64,000 nucleotides of DNA from Parelaphostrongylus tenuis (GCA_019055375.1 JAHQIW010007199.1:310001-374000), one strand, 5' to 3'; shown: positions 1-12,754, counted from the stretch's first letter. Numbers and translations: made by a program. The notes: generated from the sequence alone by a model not told the origin.

Positions 1-855
1 ACTCTCGTAAAGATCTTCCAACCACCTCATCTACTCCGGAAAACACTCAGAAGATGCGTGCCAAGTTCAACGAATCCGGAGCGCTTGATGCGCAATGGCT
101 CGCGCAGCTCGGGATCAGCGAGCGGAGAGTCCGAAACATTGTCAAAAATGAACTGAAGCTGCGCAGCCAAAAGGTTGCTCGAGTTCACTTTCTGGACAAA
201 AAATAGAAGAACAATGACGTCCAAAGGCTCGCTGAATGATTCGTTTGGTTACTAGTGTTCGTTAGCTAGGTTATTTTTCACGGATGAGAAAAATTTACGA
301 TCAAACTACCCAACACTCTACGGAAGCAACGTCACCTTCTCAAGAAGGGTCAGCCAGAATTCCGCAGATGCAAAAACCATGGGCTGCAATCATTTCCCGG
401 TCTCTGTGATGGTTTAGGCCTGCACTTGCACCACCTGAAAAACGCCGCCGATTTTCATCAACGGAAACGTCAAAATCAACTCTGCCAGCTATCATCAGGA
501 AATTTCACCGAAAGTACTAGAGCGTTAGAGTACTCAACACTTGGGCGCCGACCGATCTACGTCTCACCAGGACTGGGCTCCTGCGAATTCAATCCACTCA
601 ACGATTGCCATTTATCGAGAGCTATTTCGGCACTCATTTTGGCAAGGATATTTGGTCGTCAAAGTAGCCGTATCTTAACCCCGGTGCATCAATCCGTGAT
701 ACATGTTAGAGGAAAAAGTCTCCGCTGCTTCCCACATTTGCGTAAACGCGCTTAAAACGACTCTGACACGCGCTTGGGACGAAAATACGATGGAAACATG
801 TGCGAGCATTGGAAATTTCGCGAGCGACTTTGTAAATGTGTAATGGTCAAAGGAG
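1..855 (+). pseudogene. mariner-family transposase remnant, truncated by window edge
   Basis: A decayed cut-and-paste transposase of the Tc1/mariner superfamily. Read in shifting + frames, it shows in order: the end of the DNA-binding part with a GISERRVRNIVKNELKLR helix followed by a VHFLDKK-like stretch (about 110-208), an EKFTI block equivalent to the family's DEK.F element (about 282-297), a VKINSASY block (about 470), a YLNP motif (about 671), and the C-terminal LEEKVSAASH...ALK...AWDE block (about 703-785). Several in-frame stops and frame changes separate these blocks, so it cannot make a working enzyme. The 5' part and left terminal repeat lie outside the window. A catalytic DDE/D triad cannot be followed through the breaks. 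The superfamily is fairly sure; the subfamily is not determined. Confidence 0.75.
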
Positions 856-1034
856 GAAATTTTGAAAAAATGTCATAAACTGTTTTGCCAATTGTTATGA
901 TCGTCGATCTAAATAACGTATTTATCCCTTTAAGTAATGAATTATACGTTCATAGAGTATATTTCACTACTGAGATATCTGAAAAATTGACAAAACTTTC
1001 TACTCACTTTGAATACACTGCATATACACGTATG

Positions 1035-1059
1035 TATATATATATATATATATATATAT
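1035..1059. repeat. (TA)n microsatellite
   Basis: An uninterrupted TA dinucleotide run of about 25 bases. Confidence 0.9.
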
Positions 1060-1779
1060 CAAGTGTAATATATTGACCATCAGTTATGGAGTTCATTGGC
1101 AAATTTCGTGCTAAATTAGATTCACGAAAACCGAAAATATTTTAGAGAACAATCATGTGATGGCGACGACTGTGTAGAAGTGAGAGATCTGATTACGGTC
1201 TCTGAGTATATAAAGTGGGGAACTTGCTATTCACTCCTTCCTATTCGCGTATTTTATTTCACCACTAACTGTAATCTTTCCTTGCAATATTTTCATTATT
1301 GCCTTTTACAGCTTTTATATTGAACGACATATTATACAAGCAACAGGTGCACTAAAACTTGCAATGATGCCGCTTGTCAAACCTGAAGGTTTATCTAGAC
1401 TTTTCCTGGGCAGAGCTTTTTGACTCGGTTGCAAGACATGAGATCCCCTTTTGTTTCATCTATTCTGTAATATAATAATTTAGGTAGATTATATTCCAAC
1501 AACTTAGACACGACTAAATGGAAGTTGAAAAACGACAAATTGGATGTCGGTTATTTTGAAGATGCTATAATAGGTGGGCTTCATTCTGACAAATTCGCAA
1601 ACATTTCTTAGACCAAAAAAATTTGCAAACAAAATTGTACCCTCTATGGAGCTTTGACTAAAAAAAGTCATATCCGATATAACCTATAGAGGGACATTGT
1701 ATGTCTCCCTTCCCTGCTATTTAGGGTAGCTGATAAGGAGTGTGGCTCTGACAATGGGAGCGAAATCGTCGTAACATAT

Positions 1780-1852
1780 CTAATACATATTATATATTTA
1801 TATTATAGTATATATTATATTATATTATATTATATCTAATATATCTAATATA
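1780..1852. repeat. AT-only low-complexity tract
   Basis: Imperfect TATAT/TATTA repeats directly before a SINE copy. AT tracts are common insertion neighbourhoods, but no duplication was resolved here. Confidence 0.8.
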
Positions 1853-2156
1853 GAGCGCATGTGGCGCAGTGGTTAGAGGTGCCCTGCGTCGCACACGAGG
1901 TCAATGGTTCGATCTCGCGCTCATGGCTCATCAAGTCATCCATCCCTCCGGGGTCGGTAAATTGGTACCAGACAGGTCTTAGATTTGTCTGGGAGGATAA
2001 GCAGCACTGACTCGGTTCAGCGGGAGGCCTCCGCGAGTCACTGTAAAGGCCAGGTATGCATTCAATCACCTCAAACGAAGTTAAAAATTGAAGTCGAATG
2101 CATGGCGCATCCCTCAGGGATTGATCAACGCCGAGAGCTTTATCCTTTATCCTTTA
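1853..2156 (+). mobile_element. S1 tRNA-derived SINE, best reference copy
   Basis: About 300 bp, non-coding. The first 70 bases look like a tRNA gene: GAGCGC at the start pairs with GCGCTC about 65 bases on. TGGCGCAGTGG (1862-1872) fits a pol III A box and GGTTCGATCTC (1906-1916) a B box, at tRNA-like spacing. The rest is a family-specific body: a GGTACCAGAC block, a GCGGGAGGCC block, CACTGTAAAGGCCAG, and a tail ending in repeated TCCTTTAT. I count 14 copies or fragments in this window, on both strands. Pol III promotion and LINE-driven spread are inferred from this structure. Confidence 0.85.
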
Positions 2157-4198
2157 TATCTAATATATATTAATATATCTGAGCGCTGGCACACCGAAAG
2201 CCTGGAGAAGGCTTGAAACAGCCTTTGAAAACATATCCATTCAGATCATTTACTTTCTACTGATAAACATCTTAACGCGCATAATTATAATCGTTCGATT
2301 GCTATTTGAAAAGCAGATGTTGTAGCGAGCGTGCTGAAAAGGTCGACTCTGCACAAAGCAAAATAGAAACATCTCTTTTACAAATTCAGGTATAGGCGAC
2401 GTAATTGGCAAATAATTATCACTTCAACTGTTATGAGTGCAAAAAAATCATAGTCATCGTACGGAATGAGGGAGTACTAAACAATATACAAAACATCCAA
2501 ATGCTGACATTAGCGTGCTTCTATGACGTACTATGGTAAATTGTATACATACCATTCATACCCATATAACAGTCGAACAATGTTCCTTCTACAATTCTAG
2601 CATGATAACGAACCCTCATTTCAGCTATTGGAAATTTTTTTTAATTGTAGAAAAACCAAGATGTGTCCAATGGCTGAAAATTAGGCGTCGTCGCAAATGA
2701 GTTGAATATCATGTCATGAACAACCATTAGATGTTCCAGTTATTTTTTATGGCCAGACTTCACATATCGTACGGTTTCCAGCGCTTTTTTCAATCAGTAT
2801 GTTGTTACATCCAACTTACACTATGGTTTCGGATTAGCGTTTGTGTCAGTATGCCACTCGAGGACATGGCCTTCCCTACGGATGTTGTTGTATAGTAATC
2901 AAAGAGATCCTAAGAATCTTGGGAAAACAATATTGAGGTGATTCCAGGTCCCTATCACAGGCTGCTGCCAACTTTTATAGGTCGAACAGGGCTCTTCTTG
3001 AATTAATACAATTCCTACACGCCGGAAGGTAGGTAAACTTGGTTGCTCCGGTGTAGGACGAAACCAGGGACCTGCGCGTTGTTGGATGATATCCCTACAA
3101 TGCGCCATCAGCGCTTCGATAATTGTTGGAGAAGTCAATTTTTACGTCGCAAGAAATCACTGGATCTTTGTAGGATCGTAGACCATAGATCTCCCTTGAG
3201 AGGGAGTGAACTCTTGCGCGCCAGTCGCGAGACATGGTGGCGCATCTACAGGTGGCGGATAAGTGGTTGGATACAGATGGAACTTTCCTCGTGGATATCT
3301 GAAACGCAGGTGAACTCGAGGGATGGAATAAACATTTCTGCTACCTGTACTAGGCTTATATCTCTCGTGCTTACGTTAATATATTCACACAAACCTTTGT
3401 CGATGCGTTTTTGTTTATGGATATTGTATTCCACGTGTTAAAATGGCCAAAGTTCTGCATTCGAGTGGCAGAGAAGTACGCAGAGAGGGATTAGAAGTTG
3501 CTTCCAGCAAGTAAGTTTCTTCTCGTTCACTATGGGGGAAACTGCCTAACTATTCGTAAGTATATCAATCTCCAGTTCTGGGCTATGGAACTATACGCGG
3601 ATAACAAAATGCTGAACAAAGCAAAATAAATGGGCTTCTTTTTCTTGTTTCCGAATGAGCACACGACTTAGCAGTGTTAGGTAGAACGGGAAGAAGGCTG
3701 TCAAGATTCCAGGACCAATCAATGTTACATAAAGTCCAAAAGGCTAAAGCATTTTGTCCCTACACTCATTTGCATCTAAATCCTCTGTAGAGTACTTGAT
3801 CATGCAAACAGGAAGAATAATGTACGGCCATTGTTACCGAGTGATTTTGTCGGGATATCAAACGCGTAGCAGGAAAACTACTAAGAGACTGGTCAGAAAT
3901 TCTCGGGAAAACTCTAGAAAAGACTTATCATGCTTTACGAGTCTCTAGAGCGAGCAAAATCCACTAAACCTCTCGCGCCCAACAGGAAGATTTGGAAGGT
4001 TTACTCCCGCCCGCTCGAGTTAAGACAATTAACGGGACGATGAGTGATGGAGCTAAAGAACCGCAGTGAAACGTAATTCAATTCAACCTATATTCCACTC
4101 TACTAAGAAGAAGTACAGAGAAAGATGTTTTGTAGATTAACTGATTCCTTCCTTGTTCTTCTGAATTCATTTTACTTTGACATATTACATTTATTTAT
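2157..4198. other. no certain gene; one possible exon
   Basis: Mostly unassigned sequence with short, unconvincing ORFs. The one item of note is 3443-3510, a short open stretch beginning ATGGCCAAAG and running into a good donor (GTAAGT at 3511). It could be a 5' exon of the methyltransferase-like gene downstream, but nothing links the two. I see no repeat family here. Confidence 0.4.
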
Positions 4199-7100
4199 AT
4201 GGTTACCAAGATATGCTCACCTTCAAAAATTACCGTTCCAGAGCATATTTCCAAATTCAAAGCCTCTATAAACCATAACGAAGAGATAGCTGTACTAATA
4301 CTTGGAATCGGAAGCGGTATCATTGGGAAGTATCTGCACAAAAAGTATCCAGAGGTCGTAAGTCAATCAAAGAATCTTTCAAAACTATCCACCAGAACAT
4401 TACTTCGAGTCAGTTATCAGTGCCATCAAATACGAGTTACTTATTTCAGATAGCATTCACTTTCTCTCAAATGTTCATAAGATTTTAAACAGTAATTTTT
4501 CCATTGTAAGTTGATGTCTCTCCACTTCACGTTTACTTCATTAAGATCTGGTCGATGTTGTTATCTCCCACAATTTCTTTTCCAATTTCAGCCCCTTTCA
4601 TTGTTTTGCAAATTGCTATTGCGTGCTCTAACAAAGTTGAGGGACCAAAATTCTTAGTGGAGAAGGGCGCGTAGAATTTGGTGATTAGGTTGATAGAAAT
4701 AGGTTGATTCATAGGTTGATAGAAAGCACTAACTTGATACGCCGTTAGATCTCCGTACGTCCTTTTATGAATTAAAAATACATACATTAACTGACTGTTA
4801 CGATGTATGGAAAAGAATATATTGCATTTCTATAAGGACATCTGTAACGCATAATACTTAATTCTTTCACGTTCGCATTCCTTTTCTGCTGGAGTTATAT
4901 TGAATTCTTCGGTTAGAAAACGACCGCGATGGGTGCTTTCTGACATATTTAATCAAGGGTTTGGGTTTATAATGAATGACTGCAAGAATTAATGGAGCCT
5001 TGCAGTATAAGAGAGGGTTCCAAAGGATAGAACAGCTTAAGGTAATTTTGTTTCAGAGATGAATGGACCTGGGCAAAGAATCATCAGCTTATTCAGAACG
5101 ACATGTGCATCCGTATGAACAGCATTATGCATTTATGAGAGCACAGGAATATTTCATATCGCATTGAAATCACAGAAACAGAGCGAAATGACGAGATCGA
5201 GCGATGCTGCATGAGGAATGGGCTGTTTCTCGTCGAAACAACAACGCTCCATTTCAAAGGAAAATGACGATTTTGGGTGGCAAAATTGTTTGTGAACAAT
5301 TCACTCTTTGCACATAAGATGGGAATGCTCCGATGCGCTCATCCTAGGATTCAAAAGTGAAATAACTCGACCAAAGTACAACGACGTTCATAAACAAGAC
5401 GATCCTGGAGCAGCGGCTAAATCCACAAGCGGAGTGTTTAAAGACCTTCGTCTATGATGTACGCTAGGAAACAAATCGATTTGTGAAGACAGGTCAAGTA
5501 GAATTAGGACAAGAATTTGTATGCAATATTATTGCCAAATACAGCAGTATACTAAAAAAGGTGCAGTCTATAAACGAGAAGACACGCTCTACACTGTTCC
5601 ACACATTTGTTCACAGATACACACAATTCTGCAAAAGTCCAAAATTTCTTGTTGTGTGGTGGATTTTCCTGAAATTTAGCAGCATCTCATCAGAAGTTAA
5701 CACGTTGATTCATCTGAAAAAAATTTCAGATGAATATCTCTATTGTCGAAGTAAGAGCTACTTTGGTGAACATGGTGGTGAAATGGTTCAATGTTAGATT
5801 TGACAATAATCACCAAGTAATTTTTCAAACACCTGACAGCTATGTGGAGGAAGCAATGTTAAGAGGTTTTTATATTTATTCTTTATTTGATTTTAGAAAG
5901 GTAGAACCGGAATAACTTTCAGGCAAAAGAACTAAGAAAGAACTATACATTGTAGGCTCTACAAAACCAAAATTTGCATATTTTGAGAGCTTTTTTCGCA
6001 AATGATTTAGTTCAAACAATTTCAAAATTCACTCAAGCATTAATACATGCTACTTGAAGCTAAAATCAGGCTTTTTTGAACAACACAAAACTCCTGTGGA
6101 GGTTTTCTCTTGAGGGTTGATAGCTGCTGATGTAGAATCCTCTCATTAGAGGAGTGAAATTCGTACTGGTAGTGATGCCAAGCGCAAACCATGCCTTTGC
6201 TTCGAAAACTCCGCTTTTCAGTACTTTCGAGCAAAGAATTTTATTGCTAGTCAGTACTGACAGTGAAAAAGAAAACGTAGGAAAAAATGTAAAATATAGA
6301 ATTTTTTTCGAGGAATTTGAGGGTTCATTACTAGATTAGGATAACCATTTAAACCGCAAGTCTTTTTTCTAAAGATTAACTAATGATTCAGGAGAACTGT
6401 ATAATGTTGTTGTTCTCAATACTTGTCCAATATCACCATTTCCAAGCCACTCATGTCCTCAGGATATCAATCAAAAAACGTTGCAGAATATCCATTACCT
6501 ACTGAAATCTAATGGTATCTTTTCTTGCGTAAAGTCTTTTCCTTGTTTGCATTCTTCTTCCATTGCCGACTTCGTTTTCCTTCTTTAGCGATGTTCATTG
6601 CGAATTTGCTACCTCCAAACGATGATCCCTTTGAAATCAATGACATGGTTAGTGAGATTATAAATCAAAATCGGTACTAGATCCTTTAGAATTTCTAAGA
6701 ATGTTCTTAGCCGTTTTTTGAAATTTTTTACATTATGTTGCATTCGCCAACAATTCAGCAGATGCACGTTTAGGCAGTTTAATCATCAACAAAGCCTTTT
6801 CTCGGTCACTCGCTCCTATCATAGAGAATGAGCGCCATAGGATGGTAAACGTTCGTCAAATAAAATTATCCTTGGATACTAGCGCACCCAATGGGGAGCC
6901 GTGGCCGATTGGTTGTGCTGCTCGTCGCGGCGCACGTAGAGTCGAGCTCCACTTCCCAGCTCTCTCCGGCAGTCAACAACAACGTCCTATGGAATGCCAT
7001 TCCCAGGCTATCCTCGAGTTTGCAATGAGACTCGCTCAACCAGTATTCTAAGCTGTTAAAGAAGAATACGGAAAAACGAAATGAATGCTAGAAGTACTGG

Positions 7101-10100
7101 AATCCGCACAATCATGAAAAGACACTGCAATGACGGATCAAACAAAGTGCTAAAAAAAAAGTGCCAGCGTATCCACAGTCGACGCCTTACAGCTGGTATG
7201 AACAATGCAATATCATCTTATGTTGAATGTTCTCAGATCATTGGATTTTTCGCATTTGCACTGCAATTTTAAATTTATATAGATGCATCAAGTGAACTAT
7301 TATCATCCATAGCGGATTTGGTTTCGGCTTATTGAAACTAGTATTCTAACAGGAAAAGTACATGGCTTATTGAGAAATCTCAATATTAGTGAGAAAAGAG
7401 TCAAGTTACTTGCAGATATTTACCCTACCAAAAGTAACAAAAATTAAAATGACAACCGTCTCAGCTAAAAAATTCTCGGATGAGCCGAAGTTGTTCCAAA
7501 CGGCAGCGTTGCTGCTGAGATCTAGTAAGCCTTTCAGGCCGAAGAAAACTTCGTGGATTGCTTGGCGGCCTGCAATCATTTTGTACGCATGTTGAAACCA
7601 TGAAGTTGATTCTCGACGTGATGAAACAAGTTAGGAAAATCGTGAACAACGACGTCGATGACAGTGACGAGGAGACACTTGCTAATACCAACATTTATAA
7701 TTTCGAATGATTGCACCTCGAAGTATACGAAAGTAAGAAATGGCGAAAGTCATAGCTCTCCCAACACAAGCGAGCTCATGTATACGCACAAACTGCTCAA
7801 TTTTTTGACGAGCTTGCGTACATACAGAATTTGGTACGTACGACACAATAATATTCGCCATTCAGGAGTCTACAAGCTCTCAACCGTTTTCAAGCCCTTT
7901 TCCCCTCTTGTCAACCAGATCAAAACGACAATCTCAAATTTCGTTCGCCACTTCAGCCACGCTGGATTGGTTGTAGTAAAAGGGTTCATAAGTAGCTTCA
8001 AGTATTTGATGTTAACCATGAAAATGTAAATCAATGCAAGCTCGAAAGAAATTAACATGCTCATCTGAATACTTCGTTGTGAGCGATAGAGAATTGGCAG
8101 AGCATTTCATGCACAGTTTTGTGGAAAACATGCCCTTTCGACTTCATCATAGACCTTGACGCTAAAATACGCTTTAAAAGGAAAGACGTGTTTATTGGGA
8201 CCGAAGCGTAACGAACAAGATGAGATATTGTTTAAATCCACTGAAACGATCAAGATCGAGATCCAGTAAATGGCATTTATCTCATATCTCATAAGTGATA
8301 TTTGAGCGAACTTGTCAAGTGGTCTGTTAAATGGGCTCTTGTACAGCACGATACACGTGTTTCCACCTTACAATCTCGTCAGTCGGCAGAACCCTTCGTC
8401 TTTTAGTCTTTTAGCCAATCCTCTCAGAAGCCCCTACTCTCCCTATAAAGAGGTAAGTGACGACGAACGATTTACACTGTAGGTGAAGTGAAATTATCAC
8501 CGAATTTACAGTGTTGTACACTCGATTGCTCTTTGGCTGGTATTTAAATAATATTATACCTTTATTTCGAGTGAACAAACCACATGACAAGTTGGCTCAA
8601 ATAGCAATAATGAGAAATGAGATTTGTTGAAATTTGAGAGTGATCTTAAGAAAACACTGGAAATAAACGTAAAAATGGCATTTATTTTGAAAATCTCGCT
8701 ATGATTTAGATATAAATTTGAAATAAAGAACAGCTCCGTGAAATTGACAGCATCATATTTACTCGGTTTGGTATTACTAATCTCTTCGTTGTCGTGATAT
8801 TCTCAACAAACTCGCTCCATCTCTTCAAATGTACTTCCTCCTTTTAAAAGAAGAAGACGAAAACTCCAAAGTTTCTGAATCAAATTATCAAGACCATCAT
8901 GAAGTGGAATCACCTCCTTTTTGAACATTTTGGAAGAATATATCGGAAAAGGAGCACATCGACACCATCGATGGGAAATCTCGATAAGCAAAGTTAAAAA
9001 CTCACCTGTATCACCTGTATCACCTGTCCTCCCGTTGATCGTCGAGTGACTCGAGCGGGTACCAGCAACTCTTCCATTTTTCCCTATCGCGTGCAAGAGT
9101 AGCCCAGTGGGTCCTCCTCGTTCTAGGGATTCGCTGAGCATCATATCTTTCTTCTATCGCTTTCGTGAAGAAATCGGACCAACGGGTCAGTGGTCTTCCT
9201 CTAGAGCGCTTGACGTCGCGAGGAATCCAGTCGGTCACGGCTCTCGTCCATCGGTTGTCGTTGAAGCGCATCACTTGTCCGGTCCACCTTATTTTCGATA
9301 TCCTGGCGTGTAGAACGGCGTCTCTGATTTTCGATCGTTGACGTAGGTCGGAACTTCGGATCCTTTCTCTCATTTGCGAGATACGGGATACTCCTAGCAT
9401 CGACATTTCGACTGCGCGTTCGATAACGGCAAGTGATCTTTCATCCTGCTTACGTAGCGACCACGTTTCTGCTTCATACGTCAGGGAAGGGATAATTGTC
9501 GAGTCGAAAAGGTGGGCACGGAGTCGGATGTTCTTTGTCCTCTCCACTACATCTTCGATGCTCTTAAGCGTTCCCCAAGCCGCTCGTTTCCCCTGCTTGA
9601 CTTTGGAGCTAGGCCGTTCATCATGTTGATTTCACGACCTAGATAGACGTAACTGGAGCATTCGGAGATTGTCGTTCCGTTGAGCGTGAATGGGGCATTA
9701 GAAACCCATCCGTTCCTCATGAACATTGTTTTCGTTAGATTCAGTTGATGATCAATCTTTCCACAGGCGTTATCGAAATCGGTCAACATTCGTTCCGCTT
9801 GGCTGATGTTTGGTGTTATGAGAACGATATCGTCAGCAAAGCGAAGATGGTTTAATTGTCGACCGTCAATTTTCACTCCCATATCGTCCCATTCTAATGT
9901 TCGCATGACGTTTTGTAGGGTGGCAGTGAATAGTTTTGGCGAAATTGTATCGCCATGTCGAACCCCTCTTCTTACGTCAATGGTGATATTGTTGTAGAAT
10001 GGAGATATTTTGGTCGTGAAATCTTTATAAAGCTCACGAAGGATCATTTTGTGCCGAGTAGGGACGCCCTGGTTATCCAGAGCCTCTGTAACCGCTTCTG

Positions 10101-12754
10101 TTTCCACTGAATTATAGGTTTTCTTCAGATCGATGAAAGTGAGACAGAGTGGTTGTTTGTACTCTCGTGAAACTTCGATGAGTCTTGTAATCGTGTGGAT
10201 GTGGTCCATAAATTACGGTTAAAAACTCACTTGAATTACGGTTAAAAACTCACCAGCAGACATTTCACTTTACAAACTCACAGAAAGGCAAGGTAAAGAT
10301 GCCGAGCAACAGGCGTCAGTTATCTCATGACTGAACATGAGAAGACCTGGTGAAAGAACTCGAAAAAAACATAGCACACTGAACGATCAGTGGCTGTTAT
10401 TCCCATAGGAGAGCATGTGGCGCAGTGGTTAGAGGTGCTCTGCGGCACACGAGGTCAATGGTGTTCGATCTCGCGCTCTTGGTCCACCAAGCCATCTATC
10501 CCTCCGGGTTCGGTATATTGGTACCAGGCGGGTCTCTGACTTATCTGGGAGGATAAGCAGCACTGACTCGGTTCAGCGGGAGGCCTCCGCGAGTCACTGT
10601 AAAGGCCAGATATGCATTCAGTAACCTCAAACGAAATTAAAAATTGAGGACGAATGCATGGCGCATCCCTCAAGGATTGATCAACGCCGAGAGCTTTTTC
10701 CTTTATTCTTATTCTGCCATACATAAGTCACAATTTATATTATATTTTCATAGCGACAATCACAAGTTTGATGATTGGACATCCTTTGCCATTGGGTTCT
10801 TTTCATGCTTAAGTAAGATTCAGCTCAGCTGAGTTCTTCTGATCGTTAATTTGGTCACGGAATTGTTAAGGCTACTCATTACTCTAAAGCTTCAACTGAA
10901 TAGTCCTCTTCTGATGAGATAATTTCATATCAATTTCAGGTGATCGATCGATTCGTGAAGCAGTTCAAGAAATGTTGTCTTCATCATCTGAATGATGTGT
11001 ATAACAAGGTAGAAGTCGCAGAAGTCATCCTATTTGATTTGACATTTCTTGCTACTGATCTCATAGTATCGAGTTCCTAGTGCGCTTTTATCACAGTGGT
11101 TGAAGGTGCCTTGCTATACAAAGACGGTCCCTAGTACGCTCCCCTTGGCCTATCAAAGTTCTCATCCTTATGGAGTCGCCAAATTGGTACCAAACTTGTT
11201 TGGGAGAATAGTAACACTAACCTGATATAGTGGTAATACATTTGTAACTCATTGTACACGCCAGATTGCATTCTATCACCTCTGACAAGGCTTGTTGATA
11301 CAGATTACGTTGCACATCCCTCACAGCTTTAACGGCACCGAGTGTTTTATCCTTTTAGTGACAAACTAGCAAAAGGTTGTTATATGATACTTTTATTGTG
11401 AGTGACGTCTCGTAGCTTATTCGTCGTCCCAATGTTTAAGTCCACAGTCCACAGGATCTGCCATCTCACACGACTGACTTTCCATTTAGGCATATATAAT
11501 AACTGTAAAAATTTTGAAGTACCTGCCGACAAAAAACTCAAAAAGGAGACAGTACTTAACAGAAAGGAAAAAGAAAGAGAGATGGGAAGACGAGTGAAAT
11601 GATGAGAAATAAATTTGCGTGCTCCAAAAAGTGGTCCGATGCCTGAAATGGGCGAAGGAAGTAATGGCAACATCGCCGACTACAAAAAAAAAATTATTCT
11701 CAAAACCTCAATCACCTTATCAGTACCCATAATTCAAAAAAAAGATATGGGCGTTCACATTAGGACTTAAATTCTAGTTTCAAAACTATTTGTAACATGA
11801 TTTCTAACTTTATTGCTTTTCAATTCATTTGCAACGGCAGGGTACGATTTGAAATATGTTCACATAAACGCTCAGAAACGAACAAAACTTGGAAAAAGCG
11901 GACCTCGAACCACCGCTTACTCTTTGAAAAAGCTCACAAGGTTCTCCACTGCAGCAGGTCCTTGTTCTGTCTTTCCTACATCACACCCTGCCGCTAGGAA
12001 TTAATTGGGCAGAAGATAAGGTTAAAAATTGTCATTCCAATTACGGCTTCGGCTTCGCTAGGTTGTACGTCGATTTGTGCTACATTAATCAATTTCGCTA
12101 AGGAACGATTGCTGACTTTTAGCGTATAGGTTGAAACACGGCTAAGCGAAAGGCAAAACAAGGATATTGATAGTGCAGTAGAGAGCCTGGTGAGTTCCCG
12201 GAAAGAATTATCGCTGGTTCGAAATCCGCCTCAGGCTTCAAAATCTGCCTATATCTCAGCACTCGTCGTAATTTGCAATATACATAGGACGAATCGAGTC
12301 GGTCTCTGTAGTTGAGCATAGAGCGTGCTTCACGGATCTCTCCTTTTTCGATCTCAAATTTCCATTAACAAGATTTTATCGCATGATCATTTCTCAAATA
12401 GCCAACTCACGGCACTGCTTTTTTTTTCAGTGACGCTGCCTTCTAGTTGACGATTCTTTCTAAGAATTACTTCTCTAGATTGTTCTCTTCGTTCCAATTT
12501 CTGCTCAGTTGCCTAATACTACAAAATGTTTATTCTTAACATAATTTAGATGTTAAAATGGTGAGACAATTCAGCTTGATCAATCAGTCAACCAATTATT
12601 AGCTCAAGCATCAGAAAATATTACCGATTAGCTGGAATCAGATTTTTTGAATTTTTCTTCTTTCAAGCTTCTCATCTGCTCACCAAGCGCTTGTGGGTCA
12701 AAAAATCCGAGATTATCGCAGATCCCGCAGATTGGAAAGAGAAGAACGTCATGA
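4199..12754 (+). CDS. class I SAM-dependent methyltransferase-like protein (spermidine-synthase-like fold), 5' end uncertain
   Basis: Six exons join in phase: 4199-4357, 5730-5865, 6392-6514, 6589-6647, 10940-11008, 12668-12754 (210 codons from the ATG at 4199). The product shows the order of a Rossmann methyltransferase: VLILGIGSGIIGKYLHKKYP (motif I, glycine-rich loop), then ISIVEV (acid ending strand 2, binds the SAM ribose), a KWFNVRFDNNHQVIFQ segment, YNVVVLNTC (strand 4), LLKSNAMFIANLL (strand 5) and VIDRFVKQFKKC...NKLLICS at the end. Nematodes carry many such METTL13/spermine-synthase-like proteins. Substrate unknown. An N-terminal part is expected but not found, and strand 4 ends in N where D is usual, so it may be decaying. 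The 4.3 kb fourth intron holds a SINE, a palindrome, a LINE and another SINE. AATAAA lies 74 bases past the stop. Confidence 0.6.
6895..7142 (+). mobile_element. S2 tRNA-derived SINE
   Basis: Starts GCCGTGGCCGATTGGTTGTG, close to the start of a Ser/Leu-type tRNA (A-box-like). The family body then follows (TCTCCGGCAGTC, TCCTCGAG, ATGCTAGAAGTACTGG, ATCCGCA). Lies in intron 4 of the methyltransferase-like gene. Eight copies are seen in the window. Confidence 0.7.
8107..8640. mobile_element. P2 palindromic element
   Basis: Inverted arms around 8270-8350 and 8550-8625 share the blocks GTCAAGTGGTCTGTT and ATTTGAGC with the P2 copies near 25.7, 45.6 and 59.1 kb. The left arm carries a hammerhead motif. 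The right arm has lost its copy. Lies in intron 4 of the methyltransferase-like gene. Confidence 0.65.
8346..8387 (-). ncRNA. hammerhead ribozyme motif, type I-like
   Basis: On the - strand: core CTGACGA, then a weak stem II, GAAA, self-complementary CACGTG (stem III) and cleavage triplet GTA. Stem I pairs GC-CGA with TCG-GC around one bulge. The core is complete but stem II is poor (two G-T pairs and a mismatch), so activity is uncertain. Confidence 0.6.
9006..10217 (-). mobile_element. 5'-truncated RTE-type LINE with target duplications
   Basis: A 1.2 kb copy keeping only the reverse transcriptase end of a nematode RTE element. It ends 3' in short tandem repeats of ACAGGTGAT, as RTE elements typically do. 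GTTAAAAACTCAC occurs at 8993-9005 and again at 10218-10230, with a third copy at 10241-10253. This is a convincing 13 bp target duplication and marks a true insertion. Fragments of the same family lie near 18.1, 23.1 and 36.7 kb. Confidence 0.85.
9020..10209 (-). pseudogene. RTE reverse transcriptase, C-terminal half, one frameshift
   Basis: Two abutting open frames on the - strand. The first (10209 to about 9547, 220 aa) begins inside the reverse transcriptase: FIDLKKTYNSVE (block A, one catalytic Asp in FIDLKK), VRRGVRHGDTISPKLF (block B) and LRFADDIVLI (FADD, the catalytic Asp pair). It runs on to the thumb region with YLGREI. The second (9547 to 9020, 175 aa) is the C-terminal domain with LRKQDERSL, IRWTGQVMR and GRPLTRWSDFF. 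A single indel at about 9555-9590 splits them; restoring the frame would give the KSIEDVVERTKN junction usual in this family. The apurinic-type endonuclease is missing because of 5' truncation. The element can no longer move by itself. Confidence 0.85.
10411..10714 (+). mobile_element. S1 SINE, near full length
   Basis: Intact A box (TGGCGCAGTGG) and complete body. The B box is disturbed by a GT insertion (GGTGTTCGATC). Sits in intron 4 of the methyltransferase-like gene. Confidence 0.8.
11082..11357 (+). mobile_element. S1 SINE, strongly diverged
   Basis: CACAGTGGTTGAAGGTGCC marks the tRNA-like head, and AATTGGTACCAAAC and the TTTTATCC tail the body. The B box is no longer recognisable. Lies in intron 5 of the methyltransferase-like gene. 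Confidence 0.55.

Noticed and set aside
4533..4787. Antisense ORF with LLEHAIAICKTMKGAEIGKE
   Set aside because: Looks coding-like by eye, but lies inside an intron of the methyltransferase-like gene and matches nothing I can name.
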